From an archaeon (GTDB lineage Archaea; Nanobdellota; Nanobdellia; Pacearchaeales; GW2011-AR1): DNA of 10,370 bases. Each line of letters begins with the position of its first letter. Within the stretch, counting starts at the first letter, position 1. Made by a program: the position numbers and the translations under genes. This document shows positions 1 to 5,345 of the stretch, piece after piece. A model generated the notes under the pieces. The model was not told where the DNA came from. It ran no database searches and saw only the letters and a program-made list of their open reading frames with translations. The stretch is from the NCBI GenBank assembly GCA_030699005.1, contig JAUYLQ010000036.1, positions 1-10,370 of the forward strand, written 5' to 3'.

Positions 1-304
1 AAAATGCAATTGCTTTTACCCGCTCATGATTTTTAATTCGGGGGGTGCCGAGGTTAAGAATCAAAAGAAGGTAATAAGCTGAACCTGCAACGCATGCCCC
101 GGCTATTTCTATTATATTTACTCCAATAAAAATTGAATCTCCTTTTAGAAATGCATCATAAAAAATATCCATAAAATAAAAAGCGGGATACTTCGTTAAA
201 GGAAGGAAAATGTAATAAAAAACAGGAATTGCAAAAAAAGACAAGACTAAAAGAACAGAATAACGAACAATAATCCCATAAACTTTTTTATAATCACTCC
301 TCAT
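1..304 (-). CDS. Archaeosortase/exosortase-like membrane protein, 3' part missing
   Basis: The gene reads leftward off the window; 101 complete codons are visible from the ATG at 304. The protein begins with a short basic stretch (RSDYKK). A hydrophobic segment follows at about residues 8-36, and a second at about 58-85 contains IEIAGACVAGSAYYLL, with Cys at residue 71. Archaeosortases and exosortases are multi-pass thiol enzymes whose catalytic Cys sits in a short A-C-x-G motif inside a membrane segment, followed by conserved Arg residues. ACVAG fits that pattern; the Arg motifs would lie outside the window. The family processes proteins carrying a C-terminal anchor, and the gene just upstream encodes such a protein (357-1988), which supports the call. 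A probable TATA element at 326-339 would give a leaderless mRNA. I recall a lineage-specific family called pacearchaeosortase, but cannot confirm membership. Another small multi-pass protein remains possible. Confidence 0.62.
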   Translation of the reverse strand, partial: MRSDYKKVYGIIVRYSVLLVLSFFAIPVFYYIFLPLTKYPAFYFMDIFYDAFLKGDSIFIGVNIIEIAGACVAGSAYYLLLILNLGTPRIKNHERVKAIAF

Positions 305-325
305 ACAATAGTCAGAGAATAATTG

Positions 326-339
326 TTTAAATAATTTAA
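326..339 (-). promoter_or_regulatory. TATA element for the archaeosortase-like gene
   Basis: On the minus strand this reads TTAAATTATTTAAA, with 21 nt between its near edge and the ATG at 304. That matches the TATA-to-ATG spacing of other genes here, so a leaderless transcript separate from the S-layer mRNA is likely. The element lies in the 52-nt gap after the S-layer stop codon. Confidence 0.5.
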
Positions 340-356
340 GTTTTCAGAAATGAAGA

Positions 357-1988
357 TTATCTTCTCTTCAAAACCTTTGCTGCAACAACAATTATCAGGA
401 CAAGAAGCACTACATTAAGAGCAATTATTCCGATTAACTTCCAATCCCAATTCTGTGTGCCCAGGTCATCCCAGAATGAGCCTGATTCAACACTCAAAAG
501 AACTGGCTTAGTTAGTAAAACCTGCCCGTTTGAAGAAGCAACTAAATTGAACTCTCTTTCACCTTCACTTCCTTGTTTAAGGCTTAAAGTAATTAGAATA
601 TCCTTTGCTTCACCTGGTCCAAGAGTGAAAGTTTGAGGTTCAAATTCCTTAAGGTTTGCCCATGAACTGTAACCTTCAGCACTCAAAACATATGTTGTCT
701 CTTCATTATTTTCATTTCTTAAGTAAGCTTGAATTGTAACATCTTTTCCTTCTTTAGCTTCACCTGAACTTATCTCCGCAGTTACAGTAGGAGGAGTTAT
801 AGCACAATTTCCTTCGACTTTAAAGTAAACATTTGTAATAGAATCATCATCTTCGTCATTCTCAAAAATTCTGCTGTTGTCATCGTAAACAGAAAGGCTT
901 AAAGTATAAGTTTTTTCTTCGGCATCTTTTGGAATATCAAATCTTAAAGAAAAGTCTTCAGACCTGAATGCATTTACGTCATTTAGATTGATTATTTCAT
1001 TTACTCCTAAATCATTGCTGTAAGCCACAACAAATGGATTTTCCTGATCTCTATCCCCAATATTGTATGCTACTCCGGTGAAATCCACAGTTGAACCGCA
1101 AGTTATTGATCCTGAAAAAACATCGCTTCTTTCAGCAGGGTTTCCATTTATTGTCATATCCTCAACAATCATGAATTCGTCTCCGGTCCTTACTTCAACT
1201 TCCCTTGAATCGGAAGCACAGGTATCATCTCCGTCATATTGGCTTTGGCTGTCATCAATCTCTCCAGTTGCCCTGACAAATAAAACTGCATTTTCCCCTT
1301 CAAAGTCCTTTATATCTTCATCAAGTTTAAATGAAATTGTAACTGTATTCTCATCCCCTTCGTCTAAATCAAAATCATTAACATCTCCATCTGTAATCCG
1401 GTCTCCTGCAGTATTGTAAAGCTCCCACTCTAATTGTACATTTCTTGTGTCCCAACTTCCGTCATTTCTAACTTCTATATCCACACTTATTGTATCAAAT
1501 AAATACCAAAAATCATCAGAATCTCCATATCCATTTTCAACATCAAACTCAAGATCCCTTATTTCAAGGTTTCCATTGTTTTCAACTCCTTCACAAAAAT
1601 CCCCTTCTTTAAAAGAAATTGGAGCTGAAAAAGCTCCTGACAAACTTCCATTTAGATCTAAATTTGTTGAATAAGTCTGTCCTAATTCAAAGACGAATCC
1701 TGAAGGAACATCATAATTAACCGTAATTTCCACTTTTCTTCCATTTAAATCATTTAAAATAATTGTTGAAGGAAATCCCGAGAAAGTTATTTCGTTTGAC
1801 CCTTGAATAATTGAAGGGATACTTATAGAAACGCTCTCGTTTTCAGTACTTGTTACATTAACTTTGAAACTTCCGCTTGATTGACTTAATTCTGGAATAG
1901 TTGAAGTAGTTAAAGTTGCACTTGCAAGTCCTAAAAGCATAACAATTGCGAACAGAATTCCGAACGTTTTCTTTAGTGTCGCTTCCAT
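357..1988 (-). CDS. Putative S-layer / secreted anchored surface protein
   Basis: This 543-residue protein starts with a signal peptide: basic LKK, hydrophobic core at about 9-22, then ASA near residue 24. The body is beta-rich and Thr/Ser/Asp/Glu-rich. I read three probable Ig-like or CARDB-like modules at about 140-268 (IEVRNDGSWDTRNVQLEW), 270-395 and 400-501 (NNEETTYVLSAEG; FTLGPGEAKDILITL). Four Cys (132, 257, 297, 395) could form disulfides outside the cell. The C-terminus has a Trp/Asp-rich linker (505-516), one membrane helix (about 518-537) and a basic end, KVLKRR. That three-part end resembles sorting signals of archaeosortase substrates, though I see no classic PGF or PEF motif. 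The next gene downstream is archaeosortase-like. The mature chain is strongly acidic. It could instead be a general adhesin with a plain transmembrane anchor; S-layer identity is inferred from architecture. Confidence 0.7.
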   Translation of the reverse strand: MEATLKKTFGILFAIVMLLGLASATLTTSTIPELSQSSGSFKVNVTSTENESVSISIPSIIQGSNEITFSGFPSTIILNDLNGRKVEITVNYDVPSGFVFELGQTYSTNLDLNGSLSGAFSAPISFKEGDFCEGVENNGNLEIRDLEFDVENGYGDSDDFWYLFDTISVDIEVRNDGSWDTRNVQLEWELYNTAGDRITDGDVNDFDLDEGDENTVTISFKLDEDIKDFEGENAVLFVRATGEIDDSQSQYDGDDTCASDSREVEVRTGDEFMIVEDMTINGNPAERSDVFSGSITCGSTVDFTGVAYNIGDRDQENPFVVAYSNDLGVNEIINLNDVNAFRSEDFSLRFDIPKDAEEKTYTLSLSVYDDNSRIFENDEDDDSITNVYFKVEGNCAITPPTVTAEISSGEAKEGKDVTIQAYLRNENNEETTYVLSAEGYSSWANLKEFEPQTFTLGPGEAKDILITLSLKQGSEGEREFNLVASSNGQVLLTKPVLLSVESGSFWDDLGTQNWDWKLIGIIALNVVLLVLIIVVAAKVLKRR

Positions 1989-2012
1989 TTTACTATTTTA
2001 GAGTTACATCCC

Positions 2013-2020
2013 TTTATAAA
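2013..2020 (-). promoter_or_regulatory. TATA element for the S-layer gene
   Basis: TTTATAAA on the minus strand, 24 nt before the ATG at 1988. This predicts a start of transcription at or within a few bases of the ATG. It shares the 110-bp divergent gap with the promoter of the membrane protein at 2099. Confidence 0.75.
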
Positions 2021-2067
2021 CTTTTGTATTTTTCAAAATACAGATTAACAAAAAGATTTTAAAAAAA

Positions 2068-2075
2068 TTTATATA
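2068..2075 (+). promoter_or_regulatory. TATA element for the membrane protein at 2099
   Basis: TTTATATA on the plus strand with 23 nt between it and the ATG at 2099, again consistent with a leaderless mRNA. No Shine-Dalgarno-like sequence is visible before the ATG. Confidence 0.7.
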
Positions 2076-2098
2076 TTGCTTTTTATTATCCTATTTAT

Positions 2099-2491
2099 AT
2101 GGTATTAAAAGCAAGAGAAAATTCTGTCGGGGCATGGGTTTTTGCTGTGGGGGTAGTTATTGCGGTAACCTTGGGCGTAATCACTGCTTTTGTTCTACCA
2201 TGGGCAAAACTAACCCAGTACAGCTCTCCAATTTACGGAATTCTTGTTATTCTTGGTGTTGCTGTTGGACTCAGTATAAACGTTTCCGGGAAAGATTCGC
2301 AAACTTTCCTTTTGACAGGAGCAGTTTTAGTAATTGTCAGCAGATTTGGAATGGAAAGCGTCACAGGTTCATTAATCGGGATTGGGCTTGGGGATGCAGT
2401 TACTTCAACTTTTTCAGCTCTTCTTACCTTGTTTGTTCCTGCAACAATAATTGTGGCAATAAAAACTGTTTTTTCTATGACCAGAATTTAA
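2099..2491 (+). CDS. Unrecognised four-helix membrane protein
   Basis: A 130-residue protein made almost entirely of hydrophobic segments: about 11-33, 43-61, 68-82 and 103-124. Short polar links include PWAKLTQYSS (34-43) and NVSGKDSQT (61-69). There is no signal peptide beyond the first helix, no Cys, and no catalytic motif that I recognise. The last helix pair is separated by a Gly-rich stretch (GSLIGIGLGDA, 90-100). A TATA box at the usual leaderless distance and a clean stop support a real gene. It is transcribed divergently from the putative S-layer gene and converges on the DPH2-type gene. The shared promoter region with the S-layer gene permits coordinated control but does not show it. 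I cannot assign a function; a small structural membrane protein or a component of a membrane complex are both possible. Confidence 0.75.
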   Translation: MVLKARENSVGAWVFAVGVVIAVTLGVITAFVLPWAKLTQYSSPIYGILVILGVAVGLSINVSGKDSQTFLLTGAVLVIVSRFGMESVTGSLIGIGLGDAVTSTFSALLTLFVPATIIVAIKTVFSMTRI

Positions 2492-2513
2492 TAATTTTTC
2501 AAAAACAGTTTTT
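2461..2513. repeat. 13-bp perfect inverted repeat around a stop codon
   Basis: Arm 2461-2473 reads AAAAACTGTTTTT and arm 2501-2513 reads AAAAACAGTTTTT, exact reverse complements. The stop codon of the membrane-protein gene (2489-2491) lies in the 27-nt loop. The second arm ends in five T, so the plus transcript could form a stem followed by oligo-T. Each arm is also nearly palindromic by itself, and their centres are 40 bp apart. It may act as a transcription end signal for the plus-strand gene or as paired protein-binding sites. Confidence 0.5.
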
Positions 2514-2560
2514 ACTTAATTAATATATTTATTGAGAATTACAAATTAATTTTAGGGAGA

Positions 2561-2606
2561 TATATTATAGGTAAGCACCAAGGAAACTGGATGCCTCAGA
2601 GTCAAC
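2561..2606. other. GC-richer intergenic island, possible small RNA or end signal
   Basis: The 115-bp gap between two convergent genes is AT-rich except from about 2570 to 2606, which is roughly half G+C. On the plus strand GCACCA (2575-2580) can pair with TGG-TGC (2588-2594, one bulged A) around a 7-nt loop. AT-rich runs at 2520-2532 and 2560-2571 could act as TATA elements. I find no C or D box set, no tRNA fold, and no reading frame worth calling. Confidence 0.25.
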
Positions 2607-3245
2607 TTAATTTTTCTTTTCCAGACTTTCCAACTTCTCTAAATTAAGAATTTCACCGTCCGTCAAATCCATTCTTGGGCAGGCAGTATTCACCCAACAA
2701 TCAATCTGAAAGTTTTCAAATTCATTGACATTCAAATCATTTGCAACAAACATGTAGCTTTTTTTGCCCTTTATGTTTTTATGAAAATTGATTGCACTCT
2801 TTAACCTCTGCTGCCCGGGCTTATTTGTTATTAATATCCCGATTTTTTTTGAATTTAAGTATTTCACATACATTGCCTTTTCCTTTTTTTCCATTTTTTT
2901 AACTTCGGCATCTGAAATTTTTTCAACCACCCCGTCTTCCAGTATGTAAGCTGGAAGCTTTGATTCGTAAGCAAGGGAAACGGAATGAAATTTTCCCTGA
3001 CCTATAATTAAAACAGCTTCAGTTTCTTTCGGAAATTTGGGGTTTGAACACCCTAACACCTGAATTTTGTGGACAATATTTTTATCTTTAATAAGAACCT
3101 TTTCTAGTTTTTTTGCAACTTCAATAAATTGATTAGAGTAACAGATAGAAAGATTTTTTTCGTGTATCTTCTCATTTACAAGCTTTCTTACATTTTCATA
3201 ATCCGGCTCTTTCTTAATTTTGGCTGAAATAAATATAGTTTTCAT
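2607..3245 (-). CDS. DPH2-type diphthamide synthesis protein lacking domain 1
   Basis: Archaeal Dph2 forms a homodimer whose 4Fe-4S cluster cleaves S-adenosylmethionine in an unusual way to add the 3-amino-3-carboxypropyl group to a His of elongation factor 2. Family landmarks visible here are VLGCSNP (Cys66), the GQGKFHSVSLA block (82-92), ILITNKPGQQRL (137-148) and VNTACPRMD (185-193, Cys189). These match the middle and C-terminal domains. At 212 residues it is well short of the usual roughly 340, and the N-terminal domain with the first cluster Cys (the GACD region) is absent. The chain begins almost exactly where domain 2 would. Only 91 bp separate it from the upstream gene, so no lost piece is hidden there. 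A TATA element supports this ATG. Either a partner supplies the missing Cys or the activity differs. Confidence 0.8.
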   Translation of the reverse strand: MKTIFISAKIKKEPDYENVRKLVNEKIHEKNLSICYSNQFIEVAKKLEKVLIKDKNIVHKIQVLGCSNPKFPKETEAVLIIGQGKFHSVSLAYESKLPAYILEDGVVEKISDAEVKKMEKKEKAMYVKYLNSKKIGILITNKPGQQRLKSAINFHKNIKGKKSYMFVANDLNVNEFENFQIDCWVNTACPRMDLTDGEILNLEKLESLEKKN

Positions 3246-3265
3246 AAAATAACGAGAAAAATGGG

Positions 3266-3273
3266 TTTTAAAA
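3266..3273 (-). promoter_or_regulatory. TATA element for the DPH2-type gene
   Basis: TTTTAAAA within a longer T6A4 context on the minus strand, 20 nt before the ATG at 3245. It supports that ATG as the natural start and argues against a longer ancestral frame being read through. Confidence 0.6.
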
Positions 3274-3336
3274 AATGTTCGCTAAGAACTTATTAATAAA
3301 AAATTGTCTAAAAACCTTAAAAATTATATAAAAAGA

Positions 3337-3732
3337 TTAATAGTCATCGTAAGAACTCTTTTTTTCTTCTTTTGCCTTTACAGCGTGCTTTTCGACCCTT
3401 GCAAATGAAGGAGTTACAACAACTATGTTCTCTCCAAATCCTGCAATTGTCCCCTGAAGAGCATCAGCAGTTTTTTTTATCTTAGAAATTGCCCTCTTTA
3501 GTTCAATTGGATCCTTTTTCTTCAAGACCCTTATGTCAATAACAGCAATAGTATACCCTTCTCTAAGAGCGTTTAAGATGTGCGTTGAATCTTCGTAGTC
3601 GTTGAGGTTAAAAAGTTTAACAACAACTTTATTTTCTTTCTTTTCCTGATTCAAATCAATCTCTAAATATTCATCTCCTGAGAGGTCGTCACCTGAACCC
3701 ATCAACGCTTTTTTGAATTTTTCGAACACCAT
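3337..3732 (-). CDS. sepF: SepF, membrane anchor for FtsZ
   Basis: In archaea SepF binds the inner membrane and the FtsZ C-terminal tail, fixing the division ring at the membrane. The 131-residue protein begins with a short amphipathic stretch, MVFEKFKKALM, suited to membrane binding. An acidic linker follows (about 12-30). The SepF core covers about 36-112: VVVKLFNLNDYEDSTHIL, then GYTIAVIDIRVL, a helix with KRAISKIKKTADAL, and GTIAGFGENIVVVTPSF. The tail (113-131) is charged. An upstream in-frame ATG at 3792 would add 20 residues, but the TATA box at 3754-3761 lies inside that extension at the leaderless distance from 3732, so I choose 3732. FtsZ is encoded about 2.6 kb away in another unit. 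Typical archaeal SepF is of similar size. Confidence 0.88.
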   Translation of the reverse strand: MVFEKFKKALMGSGDDLSGDEYLEIDLNQEKKENKVVVKLFNLNDYEDSTHILNALREGYTIAVIDIRVLKKKDPIELKRAISKIKKTADALQGTIAGFGENIVVVTPSFARVEKHAVKAKEEKKSSYDDY

Positions 3733-3753
3733 AATGAATTTAGATATGAGAGA

Positions 3754-3761
3754 TTTATAAA
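3754..3761 (-). promoter_or_regulatory. TATA element that fixes the SepF start
   Basis: TTTATAAA on the minus strand, 21 nt before the ATG at 3732. It lies between the prefoldin stop and that ATG, so SepF has its own promoter, and a start at 3792 would be upstream of the transcript. Confidence 0.72.
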
Positions 3762-3798
3762 GATTTCGGAGTTTTTCTGCAAGTATCAGCAAAAAAAG

Positions 3799-4125
3799 TT
3801 ACTTCCCCTTTTTAGTTTGCTCTTTAAGAAGTTCATCCCTTAATTTTTTTGTTTCTTCTGAAAGTTTTTCTTCCTGGCTCTCAAGTTTTTGAAGCCTGAC
3901 ATTAATTATCTTTTCTTTTGCTTTAAGCTCTTCTTTTACTCTTTCTTTTGGAACTTTTAACATCATCTGACCCACAATTTTGTACACTTCTTCCTTTGAA
4001 GCTTCAATTTCTTTCATTGCAGAAATAGTTTCGGAAAGTTCCATTTGAAAAGCCTGCTTTTGCATCAAAATTGCATTTAAATTTTCCTGAAGAAACTGCA
4101 TTTTTTCTAATTTATCTGTTTGCAT
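3799..4125 (-). CDS. pfdB: Prefoldin subunit beta
   Basis: Prefoldin is a jellyfish-shaped chaperone of two alpha and four beta subunits that passes unfolded proteins to the thermosome. This 108-residue chain has the beta layout: an N-terminal coiled coil (about 5-45, LEKMQFLQENLNAILMQKQ), a short hairpin core (48-62, YKIVGQMMLKVPKE) and a C-terminal coiled coil (63-102) with a basic end. The YKIVG-M-KVPKE hinge is characteristic. It is slightly shorter than the usual roughly 120 residues. The gene follows rpo12 with 13 nt between them, part of the conserved archaeal order eL43-rpo12-pfdB. I see no TATA element at the leaderless distance, so it is probably read from the upstream promoter. Confidence 0.9.
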   Translation of the reverse strand: MQTDKLEKMQFLQENLNAILMQKQAFQMELSETISAMKEIEASKEEVYKIVGQMMLKVPKERVKEELKAKEKIINVRLQKLESQEEKLSEETKKLRDELLKEQTKKGK

Positions 4126-4138
4126 TCTTTTTTCCGCT

Positions 4139-4276
4139 TTACTCGGCTTTTATTTTTTTTACTTTTCTTCTAGGCTTAAAAAAAATCTTTGAATCACAGT
4201 GTGGGCATTTGAATCTTTTTTTCAGCTCATCACTTTGCATTTCCTTCCCGCATTTAAAACATTTATATTCTGCCAT
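4139..4276 (-). CDS. rpo12: RNA polymerase subunit Rpo12 (RpoP)
   Basis: This 45-residue gene encodes the zinc-ribbon subunit P of archaeal RNA polymerase, equivalent to eukaryotic Rpb12, which helps assemble the Rpo3-Rpo10-Rpo11 platform. Four zinc ligands are visible: Cys6-x2-Cys9 (YKCFKCGKE) and Cys24-x2-Cys27 (FKCPHCDSK). A basic C-terminal tail (KPRRKVKKIKAE) follows, ending in the KxKA pattern common in this subunit. Length is normal for the family. The ATG at 4276 is 3 nt after the eL43 stop codon, with GGAG upstream at a Shine-Dalgarno distance inside the end of eL43, which indicates translation from a shared mRNA. A longer frame on the opposite strand across this region is a shadow. 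Confidence 0.92.
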   Translation of the reverse strand: MAEYKCFKCGKEMQSDELKKRFKCPHCDSKIFFKPRRKVKKIKAE

Positions 4277-4279
4277 TTT

Positions 4280-4498
4280 TTACTCCAAATAGAAAGTATT
4301 TGATGCGAACTTTTTTTCACATCTAGGACACTTCCAAACTCCTTTCGAAATCCTTTTAACGCCCATTCTTTCGCAAAAAGGGCATTTCTGCTTCAAGTTT
4401 TGCTTGCTCTCCACTTTAACTAATTTATCTTTTACTGTTTTTCCATAACGGGCTCCGAACCTTCCCGCCGACTTTGTCTTTTTTGATTTTGTTGTCAT
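4280..4498 (-). CDS. rpl37ae: Large-subunit ribosomal protein eL43 (L37Ae)
   Basis: A 72-residue zinc-ribbon protein of the 50S subunit. The N-terminus has the family pattern TKKTKSAGRFGARYGKTV-like residues (here 5-22), a basic segment that contacts 23S rRNA. The zinc ligands are Cys39-x2-Cys42 (KCPFCERM) and Cys57-x2-Cys60 (WKCPRCEKKF). The C-terminus is somewhat shorter than in many archaeal copies, which run to about 80-90 residues. The gene starts only 14 nt after the 3' end of tRNA-Pro and has no TATA element or clear Shine-Dalgarno sequence of its own. It probably shares the tRNA promoter, so its mRNA 5' end may arise by cleavage at the tRNA 3' end. rpo12 and pfdB follow in the same direction. 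Confidence 0.93.
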   Translation of the reverse strand: MTTKSKKTKSAGRFGARYGKTVKDKLVKVESKQNLKQKCPFCERMGVKRISKGVWKCPRCEKKFASNTFYLE

Positions 4499-4512
4499 TT
4501 TTATTTGCCGTA

Positions 4513-4586
4513 TGGGGCTACCCGGATTTGAACCGGGATCTCAAGGTCCCAAACCTCGAAGGCTAACCAGGTTACCCCATAACCCC
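4513..4586 (-). tRNA. tRNA-Pro (anticodon TGG)
   Basis: The 74-nt minus-strand sequence folds fully. The acceptor stem pairs GGGGTTA with TAGCCCC (one G-T pair), discriminator A. The D arm is GGGT / GCCT with loop AACCTGGTTA carrying the conserved GG. The anticodon stem is CGAGG / CCTTG with loop TTTGGGA, giving anticodon TGG with G at position 37, as is usual for tRNA-Pro. The variable loop is AGAT, and the T arm is CCCGG-TTCAAAT-CCGGG. A15 and T48 can form a Levitt pair. CCA is not encoded, and there is no intron. The next gene, eL43, begins 14 nt downstream. Confidence 0.95.
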
Positions 4587-4619
4587 ATATAGAGTATATT
4601 GGATTGGAACCTGAAATGA

Positions 4620-4627
4620 TTTATAAA
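4620..4627 (-). promoter_or_regulatory. TATA element for tRNA-Pro and probably eL43-rpo12-pfdB
   Basis: TTTATAAA on the minus strand, immediately after the uL11 stop codon. It lies 33 nt before the mature tRNA 5' end, so the primary transcript should carry a leader of about 10 nt for RNase P to remove. No other promoter-like element is seen before eL43. Confidence 0.65.
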
Positions 4628-4635
4628 TGTATTTT

Positions 4636-5343
4636 TTACTTTTTAGGAGGAGCCTTAGCTGGGGCCTTTGCTGCAGTTTTTGCCGGAGCCTTTTCAGGAG
4701 TTTTTGCGACGGCAACAGGCACTGCGGCACTGGCTGCTGAAGCTGCTGAAGCTGCTTCGGCTTCTTCCTTAGCTTGAGTCTCGATTTTTAATTTCTTTTC
4801 CTGAGCATCTTTTAATTCATTAAAAAACTCTTTCATTTTATTCTTTTTTTCTTCCGGAGTTTCGGTTTTTCCTTCTTTTATTTCCTGGTCATATTTTCCT
4901 TCTTCAATTAATCTTTCAACTTCAACAGGGTCCAAACTTTCAACTAAAATTCCCAGGCTGACACAACTTCCAACAACGGTTTTAACAGCAGACTTTAAAT
5001 CTTTGCAAAGAAGACTTCCCATCTTTCTTTTTGCAACGGAGATGATCTCTTCAATTGAAAGGTTCCCGACTTTTGTTTTATTCTGAAGCCCTGAACCCTT
5101 TTGTATTCCTGCTTCTTTTTTTAAAAGACCGGAAACAGGAGGTGAGAAAACCTGAACTTCAAATGATTTTGTTTTTAAATCAACTTCAACTTCAACTGGA
5201 ACCTGCATCCCTTTAAATGAAGAAGTCTCCTCATTAATTTTTTCTATAACTTTGTTTATTGGAATTCCGGCAGGTCCAAGTTTCTGGCTTAAAGCAGGTC
5301 CTGGCTTCATTGCCCCGCCATCAACTAAAAGTTTTATGTTCAT
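4636..5343 (-). CDS. rpl11: Large-subunit ribosomal protein uL11 with long Ala/Lys/Pro tail
   Basis: uL11 binds the GTPase-associated region of 23S rRNA at the stalk base. The N-terminal domain is clear at residues 1-72: LLVDGGAMKPGPALSQKLGP, then GIPINKVIEKIN, and VEVDLKTKSFEVQVFSPPVS. The rRNA-binding C-terminal domain spans about 75-150 (GSGLQNKTKVGNLSIEEI, SAVKTVVGSCVSLGI). The family usually ends near residue 160. Here a further 75 residues follow: a charged helix (about 160-198), then an Ala-rich run and a repetitive Ala/Pro/Lys end (KTPEKAPAKTAAKAPAK). At the DNA level the tail contains repeated GCTGCTGAA-type units on the plus strand. The ATG lies 2 nt after the preceding gene's stop, so coupled translation is likely. 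uL1 and uL10, which often follow in archaea, are not here; tRNA-Pro follows instead. Confidence 0.95.
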   Translation of the reverse strand: MNIKLLVDGGAMKPGPALSQKLGPAGIPINKVIEKINEETSSFKGMQVPVEVEVDLKTKSFEVQVFSPPVSGLLKKEAGIQKGSGLQNKTKVGNLSIEEIISVAKRKMGSLLCKDLKSAVKTVVGSCVSLGILVESLDPVEVERLIEEGKYDQEIKEGKTETPEEKKNKMKEFFNELKDAQEKKLKIETQAKEEAEAASAASAASAAVPVAVAKTPEKAPAKTAAKAPAKAPPKK

Positions 5344-5345
5344 TT

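Noticed and set aside
1063..1674. Two plus-strand frames opposite the S-layer gene
   Set aside because: They are Ser/Thr/Pro-rich mirror images of an acidic coding strand, have no promoter or ribosome site, and lie wholly inside a convincing gene.
2134..2523. Second plus-strand frame overlapping the membrane protein
   Set aside because: Its Cys/Asn-rich product resembles no protein; it starts inside the real gene and has no promoter of its own.
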